Of a stretch of DNA of 64,000 nt, positions 53,868 to 63,900 are shown piece by piece. The stretch's first letter is position 1, and each line of letters starts with the position of its first letter. A program made the translations under genes and the position numbers. Origin of the DNA: Ricinus communis (lineage: Eukaryota > Streptophyta > Magnoliopsida > Malpighiales > Euphorbiaceae). Location of the stretch: NCBI RefSeq assembly GCF_019578655.1, contig NC_063259.1, positions 13,544,489 to 13,608,488 of the forward strand, given 5' to 3'. A model generated the notes under the pieces. That model was not told where the DNA came from, searched no databases, and worked only from the letters and a program-made list of their open reading frames with translations.

Positions 53868-53882
53868 TTCTACCCCCCTTAG
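53868..53882 (-). promoter_or_regulatory. Polypurine tract of element 4
   Basis: The minus strand reads CTAAGGGGGGTAGAA directly before the 3' LTR, the expected plus-strand priming site. Confidence 0.85.
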
Positions 53883-53922
53883 AAAAAAAAAATTCGACCT
53901 CGAATTTTAAACCATGGCCCAC

Positions 53923-54447
53923 TTAGGATTGAAATAAATGAGGGTAGAGACTTCTCATTTCCTGCTCAGTTTCCCAGGTACACTCTTCAGACAAATGATT
54001 CCGCCACAAAACTTTGACCATCGGAATAATTTTAGAGCGCAGCTGGCGAACTTGAGTATCCACGATCCTGACTGGCTGCTCCTCGTAAGTCAAATCTTCA
54101 CCAACTTCCACATTTTGTGGTTGTAACACATGCGAAGGGTCTGAAATATACTTTCTTAACATCGATATATGGAATACCGGATGCATATGCGAGAAGTTCA
54201 CCGGCAAGTCCAGCTTGTATGCCACATCTCCAATTCTGTCAATAACCTCAAAGGGTCCCACATAACGAGGTGCCAATTTGCCCTTCTTGCCGAATCGCAA
54301 CACACCACGCATAGGAGACACCTTCAAGAATACATATTCCCCAACACTGAATTCCACGTGCTTCCGCTTTGGATCCGCATAACTTTTCTGCCTACTAAAA
54401 GTCAGTTTCACCGCCGCGAATAACCGGAATCTTTTCCAAGGATCCAA
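53923..54447 (-). pseudogene. Integrase C-terminal domain and chromodomain of element 4 pol
   Basis: This is the longest clean piece of the polyprotein, an open frame of 174 codons ending in TAA. Residue numbers count from the first Met of this frame, which is not a real start. Residues ~31-81 hold the GPY/F module, with RYVGPF at 61-66 and AYKLDLP following. Residues ~88-107 carry HPVFHISMLRKYISDPSHVL, typical of Tekay-type elements. Residues ~122-172 form a chromodomain-like segment with VKVLWRNH and ECTWE. In chromoviruses this domain is thought to steer integration to heterochromatin through histone methyl-lysine marks, which fits the satellite location. The preceding integrase part lies in another frame, so the join is broken. 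Confidence 0.88.
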
Positions 54448-54449
54448 CC

Positions 54450-55180
54450 ACCCGATCCTGCTAACTTCCGTTCACCAACTTCTTCCCAACATACGGGGGA
54501 TCTACACTTCCGACCATACAAGGCCTCGAAAGGTGCCATTTTGATACTTGCATGATAGCTGTTATTATACTCGAATTCGACCAACGGTAGATACCAATCC
54601 CATTGACCACCAAAGTCTATCACGCACATCCTCTAAGGTCTGAATAGTCCTTTCTGATTGTCCGTCCGTCTGAGGATGGAAGGCCGTACTGAAGTCCAAC
54701 CTGGTACCAAGTTCCTCTTGTAACTTTTTCCAAAACCTTGAAGTAAATTGCGGCCCCCTATCAGACACTATGGAAACCAGGACGCCGTGAAGACTGACAA
54801 TCCTTTCCAGATACACTCCTGCATACTTAGCTACAGAGTAGGTAGTCTTTACCGGAAGAAAATGCGCTGACTTAGTCAATTGATCCACAATTACCCAGAT
54901 GGAGTCATAACCAGCAAAATTCTTGGGTAAACCTGATACAAAATCCATAGTAATCCTTTCCCATTTCCACTCTGGTATAGAAGCGGTACCGCAGTAAACT
55001 GGCTTCTTATGCTCTAATTTAACCTGCTGACACGTCAGACATTTGGAGACAAACTCTGCTACATCTCTCTTCATCCCGCTCCACCAATAATTTCCTTTCA
55101 AATCATGGTACATCTTTGTGGAGTCTTGGGATGCACGTACCGTAAGTTGTACAGTTGAGCTTCTTCTAAAATCTCCTTCC
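54450..55180 (-). pseudogene. Integrase core of element 4 pol
   Basis: This would insert the cDNA into the host genome. A frame from 55113 shows the zinc-binding CLTC pair (residues 25 and 28). It also shows the full catalytic triad: D57 in TMDFVSG, D118 in VSDRGPQF and E154 in TDGQSE, with 35 residues between the last two, as in D,D35E integrases. The upstream zinc-binding region reads EEAQ then YVHP in another frame. The first His therefore appears replaced by Gln, judged by the usual EEAH. After about residue 163 the frame shifts, and the next part ([16 protein letters not shown]) continues in another frame at 54629-54450. A further shift leads to the C-terminal domain. The protein would not be made whole. 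Confidence 0.88.
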
Positions 55181-55473
55181 CGAGATTATCCACATCGGGA
55201 ACACATGACTCTAGAGCCCATCATGAGGGTGCCATCATCATTTATAACAAAGTTATTAGCTCGACCCTGCTGCACATCTTCCAAGATTTTCTACAACTGT
55301 GGGTCCCGATTCTGAGCCATCCTGATTCTGTCCACAAGCACAGACCTAATCCAGAAATGTGCTAATAATGCACCCGATTCTAATATCTCCACCTGTAACC
55401 CTTGATCATACAGTTCATGCAACTCTCTAACTAGCGGTCTCTTCTCTACACTGACATGAGCAAGACTACCTAC

Positions 55474-55850
55474 CGACTTCCTGCTCAAAGCATCAGCCAC
55501 AATATTCGCATTACCCGGGTGGTAGAGAATATTACAATCATAGTCCTTCAGAAGCTCTAACCACCTTCTCTGCCTCAAGTTCAAATCCTTCTGTTGAAAA
55601 ATATACTTTAAGCTTTTATGATCAGATAAATCTCGACGCTCTCCATGAGATAGTGCCTCCAAATCTTTAATGCAAAATTATCACGCCATCTCCAAATCGT
55701 GGGTCGGGTAATTTTGTTCATGCTTCTTCAATTGCCTAGACGCATAAGCTATTACCTTTCCATTTTGCATCAGAACACAACCCAAACCCACTCTAGAAGC
55801 GTCGCAATACACCGTGAATCCACCACCTGAAGGTAAGGTCAACACCGAGT
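55474..55850 (-). pseudogene. RNase H domain of element 4 pol
   Basis: The domain would degrade RNA in the RNA-DNA hybrid during reverse transcription. The first part reads TVYCDAS (near 55800) and continues to [10 protein letters not shown] and NYPTHDLE. Stops TGA and TAA then follow near 55680. The FALKIWRHYL stretch is in a different frame, and a third frame from about 55630 gives DHKSLKYIFQQ, RWLELLKDYD and NIVADALSRKS. The order and motifs are those of Ty3/gypsy RNase H, but at least two frame breaks disable it. Confidence 0.83.
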
Positions 55851-56002
55851 CAACCCTTCAACTTTTGAAAGCTTCTCTCACACGCTGTCACTCCACTAAA
55901 ACCTGACATTTTTCTGAGTCAACTTAGTCAAAGGCGCTGCTATCCTCGAAAAGTCTTGCACAAATCGACGGTAGTAGCCTGCCAACCCTAGAAAGCTACG
56001 AC

Positions 56003-56800
56003 TTACCACCGGTTGGCCTCCGCCAATCGGGCCACCGCCTCCACTTTCTTAGGGTCCACCTGAATACCCTCTTTAGACACTATGTGCCCCGGAAAGCAAC
56101 GCTTTCCAACCGTAACTCGCGACTTGGAGAACTTAGCGTACAATTGATGTTCCCTCAAAGTCCTAAGTACTATCCTCAAGTGCCACGCGTGCTCCTCTTC
56201 GCTTTTGGAATAAACCAAGATATCATCAATGAATACAATGACAAAATGATCCAGAAATTCCTTGAACACTCGATTCATCAAATCCATGAAAGCCAGCAGG
56301 GGCATTAGTGAGTCCAAACGACATCACCGGGGAACTCATAATGCCCAAAACGCTGGCCCCGAACGCTTCGTCTTTGGCACGTCTTCACCACGGATCCTCA
56401 ATCGGTGATACCCCGATCGCAAATCAATCTTGGAGAAATACATACCCCCGGCTAATCGAATAGGTCATCGATGCGAGGGAAGCCGGATACCTGCCATTTA
56501 ATCGTCGCCTTATTTAGTTGCTGGAAATCGATGCAAAGACGCAAGGTACCATCCTTCTTCTTTACGAACAGAACAGGAGCACCCCAAGGAGACGTACTAG
56601 GTCTAATGAAACCCTTATCTAGGAGGTCTTGCAACTGCTCCTTTAGCTCTTTTAACTCGGCCGGTGCCATTCGATAGGGCGGCAAAGAAATAGGTGTTGT
56701 GCGATCACGTCGACATGTAATTCTATCTCTCTATTGGGCGGCAATCCAGGTAGTTCTTCTGGAAACACATTAGGAAACTCGCAAACCACCGGAACGTCTT
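56003..56800 (-). pseudogene. Reverse transcriptase domain of element 4 pol
   Basis: The linker FPNVFPEELPGLPP (about 56780-56736) leads into RT. The next frame (56685-56452) holds fingers and palm sequence: [26 protein letters not shown] and [12 protein letters not shown] (usually DYRQLNK). [11 protein letters not shown] follows near 56430, then FGLTNAPA, then a third frame with [16 protein letters not shown] at about 56233-56222 is the catalytic Y/F-x-D-D box. Three frames are used, with several small indels between them, so no full RT can be translated. Motif spacing otherwise fits Ty3/gypsy RT. Confidence 0.88.
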
Positions 56801-56975
56801 CGACGCAACCTTTCCTTGCAGAGGTATGCCTAACCAAAGCCAAATATCCCTGACATCCACGGCGAAGCATCCGCCTAGCTGCAATCGCTGACATGAGGTT
56901 CGAGGGAGAAGGTATCTGCTCACCTTTAAAATAGAACTCTGAGTCTCCAGGAATTCGAAAAGTCACTTGTTTCTC

Positions 56976-57300
56976 CCTGTAGTCCAACATGGCGAAATGC
57001 ATAGCTAACCAATCCATTCCCAATATCACATCAAAATCCATTACATCTAAAAGAATTAGGTCAGCAACCAAATCTCGTCCCTCAACAGACACCGGACACG
57101 ACGGAAACACGACATCGGGCCTCTAAGGCCTTACTTAACGGCCAGAGTGACCGACATCGAATTCAAGCCTAACGAAATTTGGACATCCAATCTTAAGGCA
57201 AAACTAGGCGATACGAAGAATGGGTAGCCCCGTGGTCTAACAAAACTCTAGCCTCGGAATGACAAACAAGAATAGTACCCGACACCACAAAGATTTGAGG
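56976..57300 (-). pseudogene. Aspartic protease domain of element 4
   Basis: The active-site region reads ILVCHSEARVLLDHGATHSS (about 57273-57216). The usual triad D-S/T-G is D-H-G here, so the nucleophile partner Ser/Thr is replaced by His. A stop follows within ten codons. RLDVQISLG continues in another frame to a second stop. A further frame from 57110 carries VADLILL, DFDVILGMDWL and VTFR, the usual C-terminal half. The domain is recognisable but inactive by both frame breaks and the active-site change. Confidence 0.85.
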
Positions 57301-57542
57301 CTCATGATCTCGAGGGTAAGGGTAAACACTCTAGCTTGCCCCTACCGACCGCTGAGACCCTCAAGCTCGACCTTGAACCCTGCCCCCCATACCGGCCTCC
57401 CCGAAGATCTACCTCCAAAACTACGGCCCTCGGCCAACAAACCGAGATCCATCTTGAAAATGTCCCGGGGTTGCAGGAAAAGTCGGCCTGGTCGCACTAG
57501 CGGATGAGCCTTGTGGAAAAGTCGGTCGACCAAATAGCGAGG

Positions 57543-58685
57543 ACACTCTTGAGCCATATGTCCCATCTCACCACACCTAAAACAGTTCCATCGGATGTTA
57601 GGCACGGTCCCCGATGTGACTGCCACACATCCGACAAGTCGACCCTGAACTAGAGCCGTAGCCTCGAACTCCGCCCACTACCATCAAGCCCCGACCAGTC
57701 TCAATCCCTGGCTACTCCTCCGACACGCCTACCCTTTCTATGGATGCGTGACTTCTCGCACGGCCCTGGCTGGTGCACCTCCGAGTAACTTCCACTACCA
57801 TAGTACGGCACGACAGTCACAGACCGGACCGACCCTCAACCCTGGTTTTCTTCTTCCTACCATCATCGGTCCCTTGACTAAACCCTCGAAGGCCATCTCC
57901 ATCCCCTCGCCATGTCAAGAACTTCTAGGAAGCTGCTCCTCCTAGATTGAACCAAAGAAACAAACTCTGGGCCGAGCCCTGAAATGTATTTGTTGTTCTT
58001 CTGCTCCTCAGTCCCCACAGCATAAGGTGCATACCTACTCAGCTGAACAAATTGCCTGGTGTATTCAGCCACAGATGATTCTCCCTTAACTAACCTTTCA
58101 AACCTCTCCTTGTACTCCTGCCTTACATTGAAAGGGATGAAGTACTCTTCGAATCTGTCTCTGAATTGCCTCAACGACAACCCATCCAGAAAAGGGCGGA
58201 TATAATCTCTGAACCATTGGGATGCTATTCCCTTCAAGGAAAACCCGGCCATCTCGATGGTCCTCCGTCAATAAAGGTAAATCAGACGCCCTCTTTTCAA
58301 CCTCATCCAAAAAGTCCAGAGGGTCTCCAGCTGTCCCATCAAACTCCACAGGTCTTAACTTGGTATACTCAAACATAGGGACATTGTCCGGATTCCTGAT
58401 ACCGGACCCACTAGCACGACTTCTTGCACCCCGAAACACGTTGGAAGACTAGCAATCGCTCTAAGGCCCTCTGCATCCCAAATTATCGACACAAAAGCCT
58501 CCAACTGGAATTTCACCGAAGCACCATGTACCTCCCGAGCCTCGCCTCGATCCGGTTGGGTCACGCCGAGGCCTACCTCGCCTTCTGGTACCATGGGCTG
58601 GGTCCGGAGGAGCCGTCTGAGCAGAAAACTCATCTTCGCCTTCCTGGGCCGATGTACTGCAATACCGGGTTCTCAGCATTGGCAA
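57543..58685 (-). pseudogene. gag region of element 4, with CCHC zinc knuckle
   Basis: gag would form the particle shell and bind element RNA. A candidate start at 58685 opens MPMLRTRYCS, but that frame stops at about 58461. The core begins near 58385 (LRPVEFDGTAGDPLDF) in one frame. It shifts near 58260 to a second frame (58252-57878) with IASQWF, FEEYFIPFNVRQEYK, GESSVAEYTRQF and LSRYAPYAVGTEEQK, typical of the retrotransposon gag domain. After an interrupted linker, a third frame gives CFRCGEMGHMAQEC at 57584-57543, a perfect CX2CX4HX4C knuckle. The domain is clear, but the gene is broken at three or more points. Confidence 0.85.
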
Positions 58686-58841
58686 GAGCTGAAAATGAAC
58701 AACAAGTTATTAACCTAATGACTCTCTAACGTATAGCGCAGATACTAGAATCAACGAAACATGCAAGGATGTGACTCAATTTTTCCTAGTTCCCGCAGAG
58801 TTTAGAAAGCTAACCTAGGTCGGAAGGAAAAACTAAACCAG
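58686..58841 (-). other. 5' leader of element 4
   Basis: This lies between the primer-binding site and the first plausible gag Met. It contains no recognised motif. Its first bases (minus strand, after the primer site) share CCTGGTTTAG-type sequence with the starts of the element 1 and 2 leaders. Confidence 0.6.
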
Positions 58842-58852
58842 GCTCGATACCA
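58842..58852 (-). promoter_or_regulatory. tRNA primer-binding site of element 4
   Basis: The minus strand reads TGGTATCGAGC close inside the 5' LTR end. It is one base short of the canonical initiator-Met complement TGGTATCAGAGC, as in element 1. Confidence 0.8.
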
Positions 58853-58856
58853 ACTT

Positions 58857-60955
58857 TGTCACGACCCACTTTGGGGGCCCGTGACCCATGACTAGGGAAT
58901 GGGTAGGCTTAAGGCCACCGAAACCCGTAGTAAGCCTTACCAACCCGCAAATCCATATATACAATTAACCAAATATAAAGTAGTCATAATTGTCTTGCAT
59001 AATAAATCATCATACTACCAACAGGGAGTCGGAATAGTTATATAAATTTTAAAATTTCCTATCACGGATACTCTAGAGTAAAAATGACAAGTATAGAAGT
59101 ACAAGATAATTACAAAAGTCCGAAGAAGAAGAAGTCGGACTGTCGAATGTGCGATGGCGAAGGTCTTTAACTATCACCTGAAAAAAATTACAACTGAGAC
59201 TGTCAGTCTCGAGAGTGAGTCAAAATCAAATAATCTAAGGACTATTGCAACCTTCACATGATATATTAATTATTCAGAACAATATACCAATTTCTGAATA
59301 TAATTGCAATCATAATATATAATCATACACCATAATAATAAAATGATAAAAGAAGAGAGTGTAAATAAATAAAGACATTTTTACTTTCACGGGACGTGTG
59401 GCTAAGTAGAACCCTAACCCCAAATTCTAACAGCCATTTTGGCTCTCTTAATCCAAATAAGACTGGCGCCCCGAGAGCAATGCTCGACCAGGGACCTTAC
59501 CTCCAGTCTGGTCACTTAAGTATCCAAATAAGCCGGCCCCGAGAGCAATGCTCGACCAGGGACCTTACCTCCGGCAATTTACACAAATCAGCCTAGAGAG
59601 CCATGCTCGACCAGGGCAAACCCATAAATATCTTATTACATGTCCATGATCATTACCGGTATGACGCCGTCCCGATGTAACCCATCAAAGTGGCATGTTC
59701 TACAAGCCACGTTTCCCAAGACACAATCATCACATATAATAAATATCATTATCTGATGAACTCATCCAACACATATCGAAATAAAGATTAAAGATTTAAG
59801 ATAAAACAACGTGCAATTTGTGAGGGGAAAAATAATAACGTTTGTCTTATTATAACATACTAATAATAATATTTATATTATTTTAAATATTAATAATCAT
59901 GTGAAATCATTTATTTTGCGATACTAATAATCATATTAAGCACAAACTCTAAATAGCATATTAAAATCGGACTAGCAATAGCGCGAAAGATTAAATGACT
60001 TTAACTCATGATTTGATGCGTTCCACGGTCCGCCTCCTACGCCTCGGGTGGAGCTGGTGGGAAGGCTGAATTATCTAATAACAAAAGACATACAATCAAT
60101 AGACATTCGAAAATTCTTCCTAAACTTAGACCCTAAGGTCGACTGCCTAGAATTTAATTGGACTTGAGGAATCACGAAAGTTTGATGTGAACCTCCCTAA
60201 ATTTCAGATATTTACCCCCCGTAAACGGGTCCAGACCTCGCCGAAACATATCAAACATGCTGGAATTTAATAACAGGAGCCGGGCCACAAGAATCGCATT
60301 AATATTTTCCCGACTCCAAAACACCACAATCCAAACAATTTAATTTGATTTATTTTTAGACTACCCAACACAAGCAATTAATAGCCACAATAACTTTCTA
60401 ATATTATAACAAAATTTTCAGAGTCTAAAATAAAATTATACCGAGTTAAAAATTGAAATATTTCACGCGTCCGAAACACCGGGGTCCGGCCCCGAATCCG
60501 GCGCCTACGCCGGTCAAGTTGCGAGGAGTCCAGAAGTACAAGAGTTTTGGCCGGAAAGTGGCCGGAAGGCGGCGGATCGGGGCCGGAAAGTCGCTGCTCA
60601 CGCGACACTTCCCATGGCTGCCGGCAAGGATTTTCCGACGAAGGAGGGTGGCTTCCGGGGTTTTCGGGGGTGGGGGGTCCGATCCCGGCATCTGATCGCC
60701 GAAAACAAGCCGGCAAGAGGCCGAACGGCGAAGATAGCTCCCTACCTTCGGCCAACGTTGGCGGTAGCGGAGAGGAAAGACGCTGGCGATAGCGGCGGCA
60801 GCTTGGCGGCTCGCTAGCGACGGAAACGTGAGGCAACGGTGGCTGCCGGAGGGAGAAGGAAAAAGAGGAGAAGGAGAGGGGAAGGGGAGGGAAAAGAGAG
60901 AGAGAGAGGAAAAAAATGATTTTTGTATATATAAATATTTAGTAAAGGTGTTACA
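58857..60955 (-). repeat. 5' LTR of element 4
   Basis: This LTR is 2099 bp. It contains the perfect inverted repeat GAGACTGTCAGTCTC at 59196-59210 and three GAGAG(C)AATGCTCGACC-type motifs at about 59472-59620. It also contains a GC-rich segment at about 60470-60860 and a purine-rich tract at about 60855-60914. The ORFs on both strands in the GC-rich segment (60378-60836) duplicate those of the 3' LTR and are not genes. Confidence 0.93.
59472..59620 (-). repeat. LTR-internal tandem motif array (element 4, 5' LTR)
   Basis: Three motif copies (GAGAGCAATGCTCGACCAGG twice, GAGAGCCATGCTCGACCAGG once) are spaced by about 60 bp with GGGACCTTACCTCC. The equivalent array in the 3' LTR is at about 52467-52615. 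Confidence 0.8.
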
Positions 60956-60960
60956 GTTAT
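60956..60960. repeat. Right target-site duplication of element 4
   Basis: GTTAT follows the 5' LTR and pairs perfectly with 51860-51864. The X monomer on the left joins in register to the A1 monomer on the right. Confidence 0.92.
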
Positions 60961-63900
60961 TTTCTCAAATTCATAAATATACATATTATACGGGATTATT
61001 TTTTCGTATTATAAAATTAACCCATTTAAGGGGTTGTTTTCTCATACTCACAAATATACCAAAATTACAGGTTTATTTTCTGAGATTCATAAATATCTCT
61101 GCATTACGAGGTTATTTTCACATATTAAAAAATTTACCCATTCTACTGGGCTTTTTCTTAGACGCGCAATTACACTACTTTTACGGGGTTGTTTTCTCAG
61201 ATTCATAAATATACCGCTTTTACGGGGTCGTTTTCTCATATTAAATTATTAGCACTATTAGGGGGCTGTTTTCTCAATTTTAGAAATGTACATGTTTTGC
61301 TGTTTATTTTCTTATATTGACAAATATACACCTTTTACAGAGTTTTTTTCTCATATTATAAAATTAATCTATTTAAGGGGTTGTTTTCTCATACGCACAA
61401 ATATACTATAATTACGGGGTTACTTGCTTGTACTCATAAACATCACCCTATTATGGGGTTGTTCTCTAATATTTATAAGTATACCCCTCTTACGGGGTTG
61501 TTTTCTTATATGAAAAAATTTAACCCTTCTACGGGGCTGTTTTCATAGACTCGCAATTACACTATATTTACGGGGTTGTTTTATCAGATTCATAAATACA
61601 CATGTTTTACGGAGTTATTTTCTTATATTGATAAACATACATGTTTTTATAGGGTTATTTTCTTACATTGACAAATGTACCCCATTTACGGGGTTATTTT
61701 TTCATATTATAAAATTAACCCATTTAAGTGGTTGTTTCCTCATACTCACAAATATACCACAATTACGGCGTCATTTTCTCAAATTCATAAATATCCCCAT
61801 ATTACGGGGTTGTCGTCTAATATTTATAAATATACCCCTCTTACGGTGTTGTTTTCACATATTAAAAAACTTACCACTTCTATGGGCTATTTTCTTCGAC
61901 TCGCAATTACACTACTTTTATGGGGTTGTTTTCTTTTATTCATAAATATACACGTTTCACAGGATTATTTTGTTATATTTATAAATATACCGCTTTTACG
62001 GGGTCATTTTCTAATATTAAAATATTAGCACTATTATGGGGTTATTTTCTCAAATTCGTAAATATACACATTTTACGTGTGATTTTCTTACATTGACAAG
62101 TGGACCCCTTTTACGAGGTTATATTTTCATATTGTGAAATTAATCCATTTAAGGGGCTGTTTTCTCATACTCACAAATATACCAGAATTACGGTGTTATT
62201 TTTTCAAATTCATAAATATCCCCATAATATGGGGTTTTCGTCTAATATTTATAGATATACCCCTCTTACGGGGTTGTTTTCACATATTAAAAGACTTACC
62301 CCTTCTATGGGCTATTTTCTTAGACTCGCAATTACACTACTTTTATGGGGTTGTTTTCTTTAATTCATAAATATACATGTTTCATGGGGTTATTTTTTTA
62401 TATTTATAAATATACCGCTTTTACAGGGTCGTTTTCTCATATTAAATTATTAGCACTATTATGGGGTTGTTTTCTCAAATTCATAAATATACATGTTTTA
62501 CTGTTTATTTTCTTATATTGACAAATATACACCTTTACGGAGTTGTTTTCTCATATTATAAAATTAATCCATTTAAGGGGTTGTTTTCTCATACTAACAA
62601 ATATACAACAATTACGGGGTTATTTTCTCATATTCATAAATATTTATATATACACTATATTTACGAGGTTGTTTTATCAGATTCATAAATATACACATTT
62701 TACGGAGTTATTTTCTTACATTGATAAATATACATGTTTTATGGGTTTATTTTCTTACATTGACAAATGTACCCCTTTTACGGGTTTATTTTTTCATATT
62801 ATAAAATTAACTCATTTAAGGGGTTGTTCTCTCATACTCACAAATATTCCACAATTACGGGGTTATTTTCTCAGATTCATAAATATCCCCATATTACGGG
62901 GTTATTTTCACATATTATAAAATTTACCCCTTCTACGAGGCTGTTTTCTTAGACTTGTAATTACACTACTTTTACCGGGTTGTTTTCTCAGATTTATAAA
63001 TATACACGTTTTACGGAGTTATTTTCTTATATTGTTAAATATACCACTTTTACAGGATCGTTTTCTCATATTAAATTATTACCACTTTTATTGGGTTGTT
63101 TTATCAAATGCATAAATATACACGTTTTATGAGGTTATTTTCTCATATTGACAAATATACCCCTTTTACGGGATTGTTTTCTCGTATTATGAAATTAAAC
63201 CATTTAGGGGATTGTTTTCTCATACTCACAAATATATCACAATTACGGGGTTATTTTCTCAGATTCATAAGTATCCTTGTATTACGAGGTTGTTGTCTAA
63301 TATTTATAAATATACCTCTCTTACGGGGTTTTTTTCACATATTAAAAAATTTATCCCTTTTACGGGGCTGTTTTCTCAGACTTGCAATTATACTACTTTT
63401 ACGGGGTTGTGTTCTCAGATTCATAAATATTCACGTCTTATGGGGTTATTTTGTTAGATTCATTAATATCCCCGTACTACGGGGTTGTTATCTCATATTA
63501 AAAAATTTACCCCTTTTACGAGGCTATTTTCTTAGACTAGAAATTACACTACTTTTACGAGTTTATTTTCTAGGTCCATAAATATACATGTTTTACGGAG
63601 TTATGTTCTTAATATTGATAAATATACCACTTTTACAGGTTCGTTTTCTCATATTAAATTATTAGCACTATTATGGGGTTGTTTTCTCAAATTCATAAAT
63701 ATACATGTTTTATGAGGTTATTTTCTCATATTGACAAATATACCCTTTTTATAGAGTTGTTCTCACGTATTATGAAATTAACCCATTTAAGGAGTTTTTT
63801 TTTCATACTCAGAAATATACCACAATTACGGGATTATTTTCTCACATTCATAAATATCACTGTATTACGGGGTTGTTCTATAATATTTATAAATATACCT

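Larger units (their letters stand above)
51865..60955 (-). mobile_element. Ty3/gypsy chromovirus (Tekay/Del-like), full-length but defective (element 4)
   Basis: The element is 9091 bp on the minus strand, bounded by a perfect GTTAT duplication. Its 5' LTR is 58857-60955, primer site 58842-58852, coding interior about 58700-53923, polypurine tract 53868-53882, and 3' LTR 51865-53867. Domain order is gag, CCHC knuckle, protease, RT, RNase H, integrase, chromodomain, with integrase after RNase H as in Ty3/gypsy. The C-terminal chromodomain and the IN C-terminal style (MLRKY..DPSHVL, IP.VKVLWRNH) point to the Tekay/Del clade. Every domain is split by frameshifts or stops, so no functional polyprotein is encoded. 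The LTRs are very similar over AT-rich parts, suggesting a fairly recent insertion. Confidence 0.95.

Noticed and set aside
53427..53910. ORFs of 109-139 codons in the LTR GC-rich and purine-rich part of element 4
   Set aside because: They appear in overlapping frames on both strands, recur with indels in the other LTR, and end in low-complexity purine-rich sequence.
56084..58729. Plus-strand ORFs across element 4
   Set aside because: They are antisense shadows of the minus-strand gag-pol frames, which carry the recognisable domains.
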